NCBI RefSeq assembly: GCF_036324505.1
Contig: NC_086350.1
Coordinates: 19,215,032-19,279,031 of the forward strand
DNA length: 64,000 bases
Origin: Eleginops maclovinus
Taxonomy: Eukaryota; Chordata; Actinopteri; Perciformes; Eleginopidae
Direction: 5' to 3'
The stretch's first letter is position 1. Every line of letters begins with the position of its first letter. Positions 1 to 27,621 of the stretch are shown here, one piece after another. Both the position numbers and the translations under genes were made by a program. The notes beneath the pieces were generated by a model. That model searched no databases. It worked only from the letters and a program-made list of their open reading frames with translations, and was not told the DNA's origin.

Positions 1-74
<74 letters not shown>
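1..74. repeat. (GT)n microsatellite touching a splice acceptor
   Basis: An uninterrupted GT run fills the left edge of the window and stops 6 bases before the first ttc38 exon, so the 3' splice site is read as a UG-repeat followed by a very short pyrimidine stretch and CAG. It is cut by the window edge, so its full length is unknown. Confidence 0.98.
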
Positions 75-76
<2 letters not shown>

Positions 77-80
77 TCAG

Positions 81-156
81 CTATCTGAAAGGAATGTATT
101 CGTTCGGTCTCCTGGAAAGTCGCCTCTATGACCAAGCAGAGAAAGTTGCCATGGAG
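81..156 (+). CDS. ttc38: ttc38 coding exon 1 of 9 in window
   Basis: Encodes [20 protein letters not shown] and KVAME after one carried-over base, and ends in phase 0 at GAG|gtgaga. This is the start of a TPR-like helical pair. The acceptor CAG sits directly behind the window-edge GT repeat. Confidence 0.93.
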
Positions 157-3100
157 GTGAGATTTCCTTCCCCATATTAGTTCTTTTATACGTGCTGTTG
201 TCATTGCAGCTGGGTGGTGCAGGCTCTCTGCTTCTGCACTGGCCGTGTCTGTTCAATTCGGCAAATAATTTGCTGTTGAACACCAATCATAAGCAGCTTA
301 TCCAGCCCACAGTCGCCCCACTCCACGCATACAAATTAGTTGTGACATGAAGGTCACTTAAAAAACACATTAAGGGACATCATAAACCAAAGTGAGATAG
401 TAATGGAAACTTGAGCATGTCATTATTTTTGCTGAGGTCAAAAACAATACCACATTTTCCTCCGCATCTGTACTGCTTATCCTTCACTTACTGATATTCT
501 CTGTTGTGCAGGTCCTGGCTGTGGTGCCAGATGATGCCTGGTCGGTTCACTCTGTAGCCCACGTTTACGAGATGACAGCAAAGGTGGACAAAGGCTTGAA
601 GTTCATGAAGAGCACAGAGAAAGACTGGCAGGTACAACTTTTGGCTTTTCCTTAGCAGTGTGTTTTCCTGATTCATTTGATCACTGACATACTGTACAAG
701 GTTGCTGAGTCTACACATGCAAATAGCCCTTGGAAAAATATTTTAATTTTGTATTCCAGGTATCTGACGTGCTGGCCAGTCATAACTACTGGCACTGGGC
801 TCTATACTTCATCGAGAAGGTAAAGAGGATAATGAGTTTTCTCAGTCAAGCAAATAGTTGTCAGGAGTGTTTGTGGAACTTGTATTTATGATATCCCTTC
901 CCCTGGGTAATTTGAAGTCTGGAGTTGATTATATTGCAAGATTAATTTGTGTTTGCATGTGTGCAACACAATCTATCAACACTGCCTATCTCTTCAGTCT
1001 GGAGTTATTGCAATTGTTCTTCCTCACCTCTTCTTCTTCCACAGGGGGACTACGAAGCCGCTCTGCAAATATTCGATTCTCAGGTTGGTCTGTGTTAAGA
1101 GTTTTCATCAGAACCTTGATAGTATGTCTGAGTACATACACACTTAGCCTTTCAACAGCCATGCATGTACCAACACACAGGGGATGCAGACTAAAAGCAA
1201 TATGTTGTTGTGTTGTTGTGTGTCAAGAAGGCAAGTGTGTGCAAATTGAAGTCAAATCCATGTGAAGAGGCACTTGAGCGTCAACTGTCAAAGCTGATTA
1301 TTTTTTTATTAACTCTAAAAATAGGAAAGCCTAAGTAATAAGTAAAGCCTGTTACTGTCCTGTCCTGTACCTTTTACAATAACATTCTTAATGTTACTTA
1401 CTACTGCCATAAGTTTGAACACATCTGACCTTGCATCATTTGCTGAATTAAATAAATGTTTAACCACAGGTATCAGGGGAATCCAGCAAGTTCTGAACAT
1501 GTTTGTTTAAAAATGTGTTCATTGTGTGGAGGCAGTTCTATGTTACATCTTTCAGTGTTCAAGCTATGCTGCCTAGTGAACATTTCTCATGTATTAGGTA
1601 TTCAGACGTTGTAAAGCCACAGGATCCATGTTGGACACTGTAGATGCCTCTTCCATGCTCTACAGACTGGAAATGGAGGGTAAGATACGGGCTGATATGG
1701 GGATGTACAAGGTATCACTGGCAATGTAATCACTGTCTGCAATAAGGGAGGTTTAATCTTGTATTCATCTATCACTCTTGGACAGCACATATATTGTAGA
1801 TGCCTTTCATTTCTGCAAGATAACAACCATTAGTCTTTTGAGTGTGATGCAACATTTAAAATGTGTTGCTAATTGGCCTAAGGGCGACTGAAACGTCTAA
1901 TTAGAGATAATTTAAGAGAGTGTGGTCTTAAGTGAAACTGCTAATGAGGTGAGATTATCTCACTTATCATACCTCATTAATGTGAAACTAAAGGCACTGT
2001 GTTGGAATCAGTTGTAATTAGCCAAACCTCTGACTATATCCCTCATTTGTTTTCATTTATTTTAAAATATAGACTAAATGACCTGCTGACATTTTAAAAA
2101 CATTTATTTTATTGTGACCTTTGTGCAGCTTTCAAGCTATATTTGTCTGTTTGTGTTGGTGCATGGGTCAGGTGTGTGTGTGAAGGATCGCTGGCGAGAG
2201 CTGCTCCAGGTAACGCAGCCTCACACCGATGATCACGTGACCCTGTTTAATGACGTCCACTTCTTAATGGCGTCGCTGGGAGCTAAAGAGAGCCGGATTT
2301 CTCAGCGCATGCTGGAGGGCCTCCAGGAATTGGCTAAGTAAGTTCCGCACCAATTCTCTTCTTCACTGCACAACTCAGCACTCTAACCGCCTTACATAAG
2401 AGCCACACAGACCTTATGTAAAGAGGAGAGAGAAATGAGGCTAGGCGAAGGATGGCAAGATAGCGAGCTGATGCAGTGAGAGAGAACTCAGAGCTGCACT
2501 CCTCTCAGAGACCGGGGTCTTCCTTCTGCAGCAGTTGGACCAGCTGCTGCAGACTCTGGAGCTTTGTGGTCACAATGTTGCCTGGCGTCCCAACCACAGA
2601 CATCGTGTGCTCTCCATTTGGCTGTGTGTACAACCCACAGAGGAGCTGTCACTTAAATCCAGTTCTTTTAAATTGTCATGTTTTTCAGTGTTATGTAATA
2701 TAATGCAAGTCACAAGAGTCTGGGAATGACGCACCTTCAGGGGGAAAGCAGCTCTTAAAAGTGAATTTCAAAGTAAGAAACGGAAAATGTTCTCCTCACC
2801 CCCGCTCAGCTGTGAATAATCAGGCAAGCCGTGAAGACATGTTTAAGTTTGCATTTATTTAATTCCATCACTCTTCTATAAACCGTGTCACTCTTATTAC
2901 TTTGGTTTGGAAGGATTGCACAGCTTTACATAATCCATATTTTGCCATTGCAAACTTCCTCTAACAGTCAAAGGCAGTGAGTAAGCATTAGCTCATCCAA
3001 GAAAGCCCAACAGCAGTGTGGGATGTTCTGCCTTACAGTGAAGTCCTTCTCAGACGTTCACAGTTTTTCAGTTCATTAGATTAATACTCTATAGCAGTGT

Positions 3101-4267
3101 GTTTTCTGTAGTTTTCGTTGATGTTAGTGCACTACATTATAAACCATCCGGCTATAGTATGAAATATATTTTCTCTAGTTATAATCCTCTCTTTTCCTTC
3201 ACAGAGAGCCAGGGGTCAATCTGCAACATCAGATGGGAGGGACAATCGGTGTACCGATGTTTCAGGCCATGATGGAGTATGACCAGGGCAACTACAATCA
3301 TGCCGTGGACCTACTTATGCCTATACGCTACCGCCTGGTCAATATGGGTGGCAGTGATGCACAGGTAAGGTCCCACAGAAAAGGGTAGATATAGTAAGCT
3401 AAAGGCAAACAAAAAGAAACCAAAAAAATGTTTGAAGTGTACAGCCTTGAGACTTTGTTTGTCTTTTCTTGGGATTTTATCGATCATACTCCATTGTGTT
3501 TTTTCAGTTAATCCCTGTTATTGTGCAATAGGCCAGAAGTGAAGAACGCTCTGCAAAAGTGCCTTTCAGTCCATGAAAGCACCACACGGTGTGAGGATGT
3601 TCTGCACTGTATGAATAATGAATCTGTGATGGATGCTGATGGACTTTGTGGATTTTATGTTCTTTGTGTTCAGAAAAACAATCCCCTAGGTGCAACAATG
3701 TACATATAGTATAGCACAAAAGGGTTGAAAGACTTTATGTACAGTGCAGAAGCAGGGTGGTGTTTACTAATGGGTTTGTCAACTGTTGTTCACAGAGGGA
3801 CGTCTTCAATCAACTGCTTATTCATGCAGCCATGAAATCGGAGGATAAGCACCATCAGAAACTGGGAAGGTAATGCACAACAGGGATTTGATGCTTTCAT
3901 ACGAAGGTCTGCTGAGAGAATATAGGAGACATAAGAAAGAACTTTTGATGCATTGGATTTCAACATGATACAGTATAGTCTCTGTAGGGGCCGCCGTCCA
4001 CTCCAGTTTTCTTTAGTTGTTTACGGCAGTTGTTCTTTCCATGCAAGCCGTATGCTCTCTTTATGTAACCTTCATCCGCTGTCTGTACACCATGTTATAC
4101 TTTCATTATTGATCACGTCGGATGCAAGCTTGTCTCTGTAAATCTTTGTTTATGTCTTTGCGCTGTTGTGTTTCTGCAGATGTCTTCTGGTGGAGCGCGA
4201 AGCCATGAGGCCAAATTCCCCTCTGACGGATCGTCTGATGCAGAAAGCTCTGGCCCTTCACATCTAG
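81..4267 (+). CDS. ttc38: Tetratricopeptide repeat protein 38 (C-terminal nine coding exons)
   Basis: TTC38 is a conserved cytosolic protein with TPR-like helical repeats; its biochemical role is not established. Nine exons join without a frame break: 81-156, 512-631, 760-819, 1045-1083, 1598-1679, 2172-2337, 3205-3364, 3796-3869 and 4180-4267 (stop TAG 4265-4267). All have AG acceptors and GT donors. Together they encode about 288 residues; the family is about 470 residues long, so roughly the N-terminal 40 percent lies left of the window. Diagnostic stretches are [69 protein letters not shown] and RDVFNQLLIHAAM, ending in SPLTDRLMQKALALHI. No frameshift or premature stop is seen. It converges on tspan33, whose stop codon is 648 bases past this one. 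The assignment rests on recognised family sequence and is secure; whether the gene has a teleost paralogue cannot be judged here. Confidence 0.95.
512..631 (+). CDS. ttc38: ttc38 coding exon 2 of 9 in window
   Basis: Forty codons, phase 0 at both ends, from tgtgcag|GTC to CAG|gtacaa. The encoded text includes [15 protein letters not shown], a family hallmark, then a lysine-rich helix ending KSTEKDWQ. Confidence 0.94.
760..819 (+). CDS. ttc38: ttc38 coding exon 3 of 9 in window
   Basis: Twenty codons encoding [20 protein letters not shown], the most conserved block of the family. Splice sites are ttccag|GTA and AAG|gtaaag. Confidence 0.95.
1045..1083 (+). CDS. ttc38: ttc38 coding exon 4 of 9 in window (39-nt microexon)
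   Basis: Thirteen codons, GDYEAALQIFDSQ, between ccacag and gttggt. It continues the helix after the [13 protein letters not shown] block, matching family order. The exon is very short and its polypyrimidine tract is strong (TTCTTCTTCC). Confidence 0.92.
1598..1679 (+). CDS. ttc38: ttc38 coding exon 5 of 9 in window
   Basis: Encodes VFRRCKATGSMLDTVDASSM then LYRLEME and one further base, ending in phase 1 at G|gtaaga. The LDTVDASSMLYRLEMEG stretch is diagnostic. Confidence 0.94.
2172..2337 (+). CDS. ttc38: ttc38 coding exon 6 of 9 in window
   Basis: Starts inside a GTGTGTGTGTG run after gggtcag. It encodes [37 protein letters not shown] and a helix ending LEGLQELA, then two bases of the next lysine codon before the strong donor gtaagt. 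Confidence 0.94.
3205..3364 (+). CDS. ttc38: ttc38 coding exon 7 of 9 in window
   Basis: Completes the split lysine and encodes EPGVNLQHQMGGTIGVP, a TPR-like helix pair around AMMEYDQGNYNHAVDLL, then MPIRYRLVNMGGSDAQ. Acceptor cttcacag, donor CAG|gtaagg. Confidence 0.95.
3796..3869 (+). CDS. ttc38: ttc38 coding exon 8 of 9 in window
   Basis: Encodes RDVFNQLLIHAAMKSEDKHH and QKLG plus two bases of an arginine codon. Splice sites are gttcacag and AG|gtaatg. Confidence 0.94.
4180..4267 (+). CDS. ttc38: ttc38 last coding exon with stop
   Basis: After ttctgcag the exon completes the arginine and encodes CLLVEREAMRPNSPLTDRLM then QKALALHI and TAG. The family C-terminus (ERDA..PNSPLTERL) is matched, so the stop is the natural one. 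Confidence 0.95.
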
Positions 4268-4914
4268 ACGGATCGCAAGGATGCGTACGGCAGTTCCCGC
4301 CATGCAAAAAACATAAAGCAACACGAATGAATCTGATCTCCACTGCTCGGTTTAAGGAAACTCATTTAACAGTAGAAACTTGGCAATGTAGTCAACACAT
4401 CTGCAACTCATCACATCAGTGTTTTTAAATGAAATATTTTGAGACTGTTTTTTTGGATTGAAGACATGTTTAAGCTTTATAACACATTTCTCAAGATTAC
4501 GAGCATTTATTAAACGCATTTGCTAAATTGCATGATCAATAGCCTTATAGCCTCTGAGTTTATTCTTTTCTCTCTCTAATCAATACTGATCAGTGTAACT
4601 TTCCTTGTTTTATATCTTATAATCAAACACCACATTTAAAAGTGAAATACTACTCAGAATTATAATCCTCATGTCAAGAGCAATATAAAAAAAAGTATTC
4701 AAAACCAATAGATATACACTCCTTCGCACTCTGCTTGTGATGACTACTTGTGCACCACACTCTTAGGCAGCAGCATGGTTAGAATGTTTAATGTGCTCAA
4801 ATGTTGCAGTGATACAATAGCCATAAGACAAGATGTCCTTGCACGTCTCAGGCGAATTGAGTAGAGAAATGTACGTTCTCTTCTTCCCTCTTCTTCCCCT
4901 GCGCCGGCCCGCTC
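4268..4914. other. Convergent 3' UTR interval of ttc38 and tspan33
   Basis: The 647 bases between the two stop codons must hold both 3' ends. The plus-strand signal ATTAAA (4509-4514) overlaps a minus-strand AATAAA (TTTATT at 4506-4511) in the string TTTATTAAA. A second minus-strand AATAAA lies at 4559-4564. No other gene is visible. Confidence 0.7.
4506..4514. promoter_or_regulatory. Overlapping bidirectional poly(A) signal candidate
   Basis: TTTATTAAA reads ATTAAA on the plus strand (242 bases past the ttc38 stop) and AATAAA on the minus strand (about 400 bases past the tspan33 stop). It is the only close match to a canonical hexamer seen for ttc38 before 4914; a plus-strand AATAAA at 5268-5273 is the next possibility. 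Confidence 0.45.
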
Positions 4915-22741
<17,827 letters not shown>

Positions 22742-22870
22742 TGTTTGTTGGTGTTTTTACAGTCATGTAGAGCTAAAGTTTTGCTTCAAAACAGTCCGAG
22801 CCCCACCCCGCATACACTCAACCCCCAATCTGTGAGGAGGGGGTGAGGTTTGCTGGCTGTGGTGGTGTCA
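22742..22870 (-). promoter_or_regulatory. tspan33: tspan33 5' UTR and proximal promoter candidate
   Basis: Immediately upstream of the ATG there is no TATA box. A GGGGTGGGG core on the coding strand (CCCCACCCCGC at 22801-22811) is a possible SP/KLF site. The transcription start cannot be placed from sequence and a non-coding first exon further upstream is possible. Confidence 0.35.
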
Positions 22871-24080
22871 TGCTGGCTAAAAAAGGGGTTATGGGACTGT
22901 GATGCTGCCCCTCCATGCTGGTAGGGCCCAGAACTGTGTAGGCAGACGAGTCAGATTACACAAACTAAATATCTCTGGCTGACTGCAGCTGAATGGCTTC
23001 CAAGCAGGGGAGTATTGTCAGCCTGTTGTTGGATGTAAAACGTTCTTCCCTAGATGCTGAAACATTTGGGTAATGTAAAAACATATTACCCACATGTTTC
23101 AATATTAATGTTTATTGCTTTCGAAAGGCGTTGTGTTCTAGTTTGCAAATGACAGCCTAAAAGTCAAGATGCTTTCCTGCAAATACTAGAGCAAAATTAT
23201 TGTTGACAAAGGCTGGACAATGGCATCTTTTAGATGGAAAACAACAAATGTAATTAAATAAATTCAGTTCTGTTCTGACATTCCGCTGTTCTGTGTTTGT
23301 TTGTGCTTAGGAACAAATCTGCTGAATTTCAGCAACATGTAACTCAAATAAATCAAAGCGCAAATATGTCAGGCCACCTATTCTGTAATGAGATATAGAG
23401 ACTTAACACGATTGGGGTAAATTGATCATCTCTCAGACTGACAACAGAGATCATCTGAGGATAGAGAAGAGAAATAAAAATGTATCACACTATAAACTTA
23501 ATTTGGATGTATGAAGAATTCACTACTGGCTCTCTTCTAACTCAACATCATAATTCAGAAATGTACTCTGAACTGTCCTTGGAAAAAGGATCACTCTGTG
23601 AATACTAAATCAAAAGTAGTTTTTTTTAAAATAATAAGTTCAAGTGTATCCCGTGGAAGGACAGAAGGACATAGTATCCCTCTGGTACCTCACTACTGTG
23701 CCAGAACAAAATGAAGACCCAATGAGATTGATATCCTTTTTTTTTAACGTGACACATCTCTGTTTTAAGTCCCACAGACACTTCATTGCGTAGAATCTTT
23801 ACCTTTGGAATGTTTAATGTGATGGTTCAATTTGAACAGATAATAATTTCAGTCAGACAACTCATGTGTTTCATTAATATGTTTATAAGAAGCAGTATAT
23901 AGTTTGATTTTGGCGTCTAGGCTCGGGCCTCATCACTCCACCGATTTACATTAAAAATTGAGTGATGATTAGATAACTAACCCCCGAGCCTACAGGTGGA
24001 AGCTGGGGTGGTGGTGGGGCAGGCGAGCGTTGGCAACGTGAAAGCAGCAGCAGTGAGGTGAATGCATTTAGCAGCGTGGA

Positions 24081-24105
24081 AGCAGCAGCAGCAGCAGCAG
24101 CAGCA
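24081..24105. repeat. (CAG)n trinucleotide repeat
   Basis: About eight pure units, preceded by shorter CAG clusters from 24042. Non-coding context. Confidence 0.9.
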
Positions 24106-24347
24106 TTAGCAAGACAGAGGCAAAGCAGGTAGATCTGGCAGCCTAAATGGAGCGCCAGATAGGGGAGACTGTGTTTGGTTGGTTGCAACAGTGGCGAGGG
24201 GCGAGGGACGTTACATGCGAATGTATCATTAGTACTCAAGTTGACTGCCTGAACTAGCTTGCAGGCTTTGCCCCATTTGTTTTACTGATCTTTAACACAA
24301 TGAAAGTTGTGCAGCAATTATAATAAAAAAGAAACATATATCTAGAT

Positions 24348-24562
24348 AAGGGTCCTCCCCTTATATAACATTTTGACTTTTTATAAAAGGTCCCCTCCTT
24401 ATTTCTTGGATAAGGATCCCCCATTATGTCCGGAACTTGTTTTTTAACTAAGGCTACCCCATCCTATATAAAATGTAACTTTTTAGATAATGGTCCCCCC
24501 TTATCTGCGGAACTTACTTTTAACATAAGGGTCCCCTTTTATATAAAAATGTAACTTTTTCG
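24348..24562. repeat. Imperfect minisatellite with two alternating unit types
   Basis: About five units of 35-60 bp, each starting GGTCC-like and C-rich followed by CTTAT. One type continues TATAAAATGTAACTTTTT, the other CGGAACTT then TTTTTAAC. They alternate in order along the segment. Confidence 0.6.
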
Positions 24563-25294
24563 AAAGAAAGCAATTGCAAGATCTCCTCAAACATTTTCAG
24601 CTTGATGCACATTATCCTGCAGACTCTTCTCTTGACCTGTATAAAAAGAGAATGGATCTACTGTCTGAATTCAACCTATCAAAAACGTTATTAAAATTGC
24701 GGAACGCTTGGCTCTTGCCTTTCCGTGGTTTATTTTATGAAAATGGACCAGAACATTTGATTATAGACTGAAGCAGCTTATCAGCGGATGACTTTTAGAA
24801 ATGGGTCAAACCATCTTGTAGGATGTAAACAAGCTCTCTTAGACCTTATATATCACCCTCTGACACAAGCTCCCATCTTTGAATCCAGTGTTAGCCAGTA
24901 AGCTGGAAAGGCCTTTGCAAATGTATAGAGGCTATTATTTCCATACTTTTCTATCTTCAATTTCTTTTGTCTGTCTAAGCCAGGCTTTTTACATATCTGG
25001 ACATCAAGATAACCCGCATTATATCTTCTAATTTTTAGTAAAACTTCGCCAAAATTAGTTTTAGTTCCTCAGCTCTCCCCCTAAAGCCTGAAAGACTCTG
25101 AAGAATTTGACCTCAATTATATTTCTCAAAACATTGTCAAACTAATATCTGGTGTTCTTCAGACAGGACATTCAATAAGATCTTCAGCTAACTAAGTTTT
25201 AAAAAAGAACAAACAGTATGATGCTGCAGTAAGCCTGCAGCCGCATTAGTCATGCTTCTTCTCCATTTGAAGTTATGTCAAAACAGAATGACAA

Positions 25295-25370
25295 TGACTG
25301 AAAAGCCTTGCTGCCTTGCAGTTAAAAAGATAGTGGGTTCACTCCGGGCAACACGACAGATTGAGAACAG
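25295..25370 (+). repeat. Possible degenerate tRNA-derived SINE head
   Basis: GCCTTGCTGCCTTGCAG followed by GTGGGTTCACTCCGGG resembles an A-box/B-box arrangement of fish tRNA-derived SINEs. It is much decayed and no clear tail is seen. Confidence 0.25.
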
Positions 25371-27309
25371 ATAACAGATAACAACCTGCAAAGATCAGCT
25401 GCACTGCAGGTTAACCAGCTGAATAATGCTGAGTGGGGACAAACTAAATGGTCTTATCAAAATTAAAGCTTTTCTAATTCAGGTTAATGTAATGATTTCC
25501 GCTTAGGATGAGGGGATAAAAAAGAAAAGTGAAATGCTGTTATCACAATTAGAAAAAAAAAGTATCCACGGTTGATTCTGTTTACTTTATTTCAGTACAT
25601 GTTACTCATACAAAATAATCTGTACAAAGGCTAAAATAGGTCATATTTTTGCATAGAAGGAACAGTGATGCAAAACAAAAAGCCAGGATGAAATGGCACA
25701 ATAAACTCAACTCACTATCACACATGGGTCTGAAAACAATTAGGTAAAAAAAGGGATAAAGCTTCATAGAAAAATACTCTGCAGCTCTCTCTGTGCTGTA
25801 GAAACAAATTGGAGATGGTTCGTACTTTCATCATCTTCCTTTGTACTTTGAAAAAACTAACTCTGCTCCACTGGCTGACTACCATTAGCTCATCTCAGCG
25901 TCTTTAGGACAACAGTCCCATCAGGTTTTGTTATTGTATAAAAAGAGGCCGTTTTAAGGCCACAATGCTACTATTTCTTTTAATACACCATGGAATCTGA
26001 TGTGACACTGTTTCACATTGCTCTTCATACCAAGTCCTGTCTTTAAATCGCCCCAAAATACAGTCTCAAACACTTTTGAAATGCTGCCTGAATAATTGAC
26101 AGCGACATAAAAAAGGGAACACATTAGGAGCATCGAGTCATTAAACATGAAAGGCAAATGAGCGTACTGTTTCGCGAGATTTTGTGACACTCTTTCCTTT
26201 ATTTAAAAAATAGTTGATTTAGAGAATAAAGAGAAGGTAGTGCACCACCTAGTATAGATATTTCAGAGTGCTTTCACATGTAGCAGAAAACTCCACAGGA
26301 CAAGCTGGCAGGTATCAGATAGTGCCACCCAGCAGAACACAACATCAAACACACCATTTCCACAGCATACATTTCCACTACTCAGATATTCAGCTCTAGC
26401 ACGGGGAGGAAGGATTAGGAGGAGATTACAGAAATAATATGTCGAAGTGGCAAAACAATAAATAAAACTGTTTCTATGTTTCAAAATTCTTCACAGCAGA
26501 CAAAACCCAATTACTGCTTGTGCATTCTTCCTTTACCAGCTCTGTGGCTTACTGGGAGTGCTTCCATGGATAAGAGGGAATACTTTATACTCCATCCAAA
26601 AAAAGGAAAACAGACAGAAAACTGTCTTACATAAAATATGAAAACCATACCGTACACAAATTGACATCAAATTGACATTGCTCCTGCACTTCAGAGGCAG
26701 AAATGATATGAAACATGAAATTGATAACATATGAGTGGAAAATATGTCTGTTGATGAGCAAAAAAGAGCATGGGTTGTTAGGCAATTCACAATGGCAATT
26801 TAACTGTCAATGTAAATGTGATTACAAGTGTCAGAGTTAAAGTATAACAGTAAATTACATCAGTTGTAAAATTAGCATATTTACATCCAGGGCTAAAATA
26901 CAGAGCTGATATACCGTAGTGACATGGGCTCTGTGTTGTACAGTGTCATCTAATATATCATGCTCTAGAAATACAAAATAGGTCTTACACTGGCAGTTTA
27001 AAGACATACTGCAGATTATACCAGCACGTCTAAATTTAATTAAACTAGGTCTTATTACAGAAAAGCCCTGCGACAAGCGTGCAGTACATCTTTTGTGGTC
27101 TTCAAACCCAATGCTAAATGCCAAATTTCCCCTCTTCATCAATTCTCACTTAATTGCTCTAACTGCCTGTAGCGATGTTAAGACAGAAAGGGTTTTTTTT
27201 TGCACCTTGTAGAGGAACATCGCACAGACTAATCCTCTACGAAACAAATGCTTAATGGTGTCATGTTCTTACAATGAGCGACGACGAACCTCTGTCATGA
27301 ATGAACAAA

Positions 27310-27330
27310 AATAATAATAATAATAATAAA
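27310..27330. repeat. (AAT)n microsatellite
   Basis: About seven AAT units in the tspan9-tspan33 interval. Confidence 0.9.
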
Positions 27331-27595
27331 AGCCATTTAAAATGGCCAGCAACAGAAAAAGTCAACAGTATATTTGTATAAAAACAGACATTTAAACAGT
27401 GACAACCAATGTACAAAAAATTACATCATTAAACAGCTTCTGTTAAAACGGCATTCATCCCTGTACTCTAAAAACATGAAGGAACATTTTCTTTGACAAA
27501 AACGATGACATGTAGTCGACAGCGGCAGAGCTGTAAGGGAGTTTAGTTCACACGGAGGAGAAAATGTCAGAATGTCAGCGTAGTCAGATCAGTCA

Positions 27596-27621
27596 GGGGG
27601 TTGGGGGGTTGGGGGGTTGGG
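27596..27621 (+). repeat. G-run array, canonical G-quadruplex pattern
   Basis: G5-TT-G6-TT-G6-TT-G3 on the plus strand, meeting the four-tract G3+ rule with two-base loops. On a tspan9 transcript, if the 3' UTR reaches here, it would read as a C-run array. Confidence 0.85.

Larger units (their letters stand above)
157..4179 (+). other. ttc38: ttc38 introns (eight)
   Basis: The introns are 157-511, 632-759, 820-1044, 1084-1597, 1680-2171, 2338-3204, 3365-3795 and 3870-4179. They are A/T-leaning unique sequence without a recognisable transposon or RNA gene. The only oddity is an exon-like reading frame behind a good acceptor at about 2532-2729 (see findings). Confidence 0.8.

Noticed and set aside
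858..1265. 135-residue plus-strand frame in ttc38
   Set aside because: It spans a true ttc38 exon in the wrong frame plus intron on both sides.
1907..1985. Short inverted repeat AATGAGGT...ACCTCATT
   Set aside because: Eight-base arms in A/T-rich intron are expected by chance.
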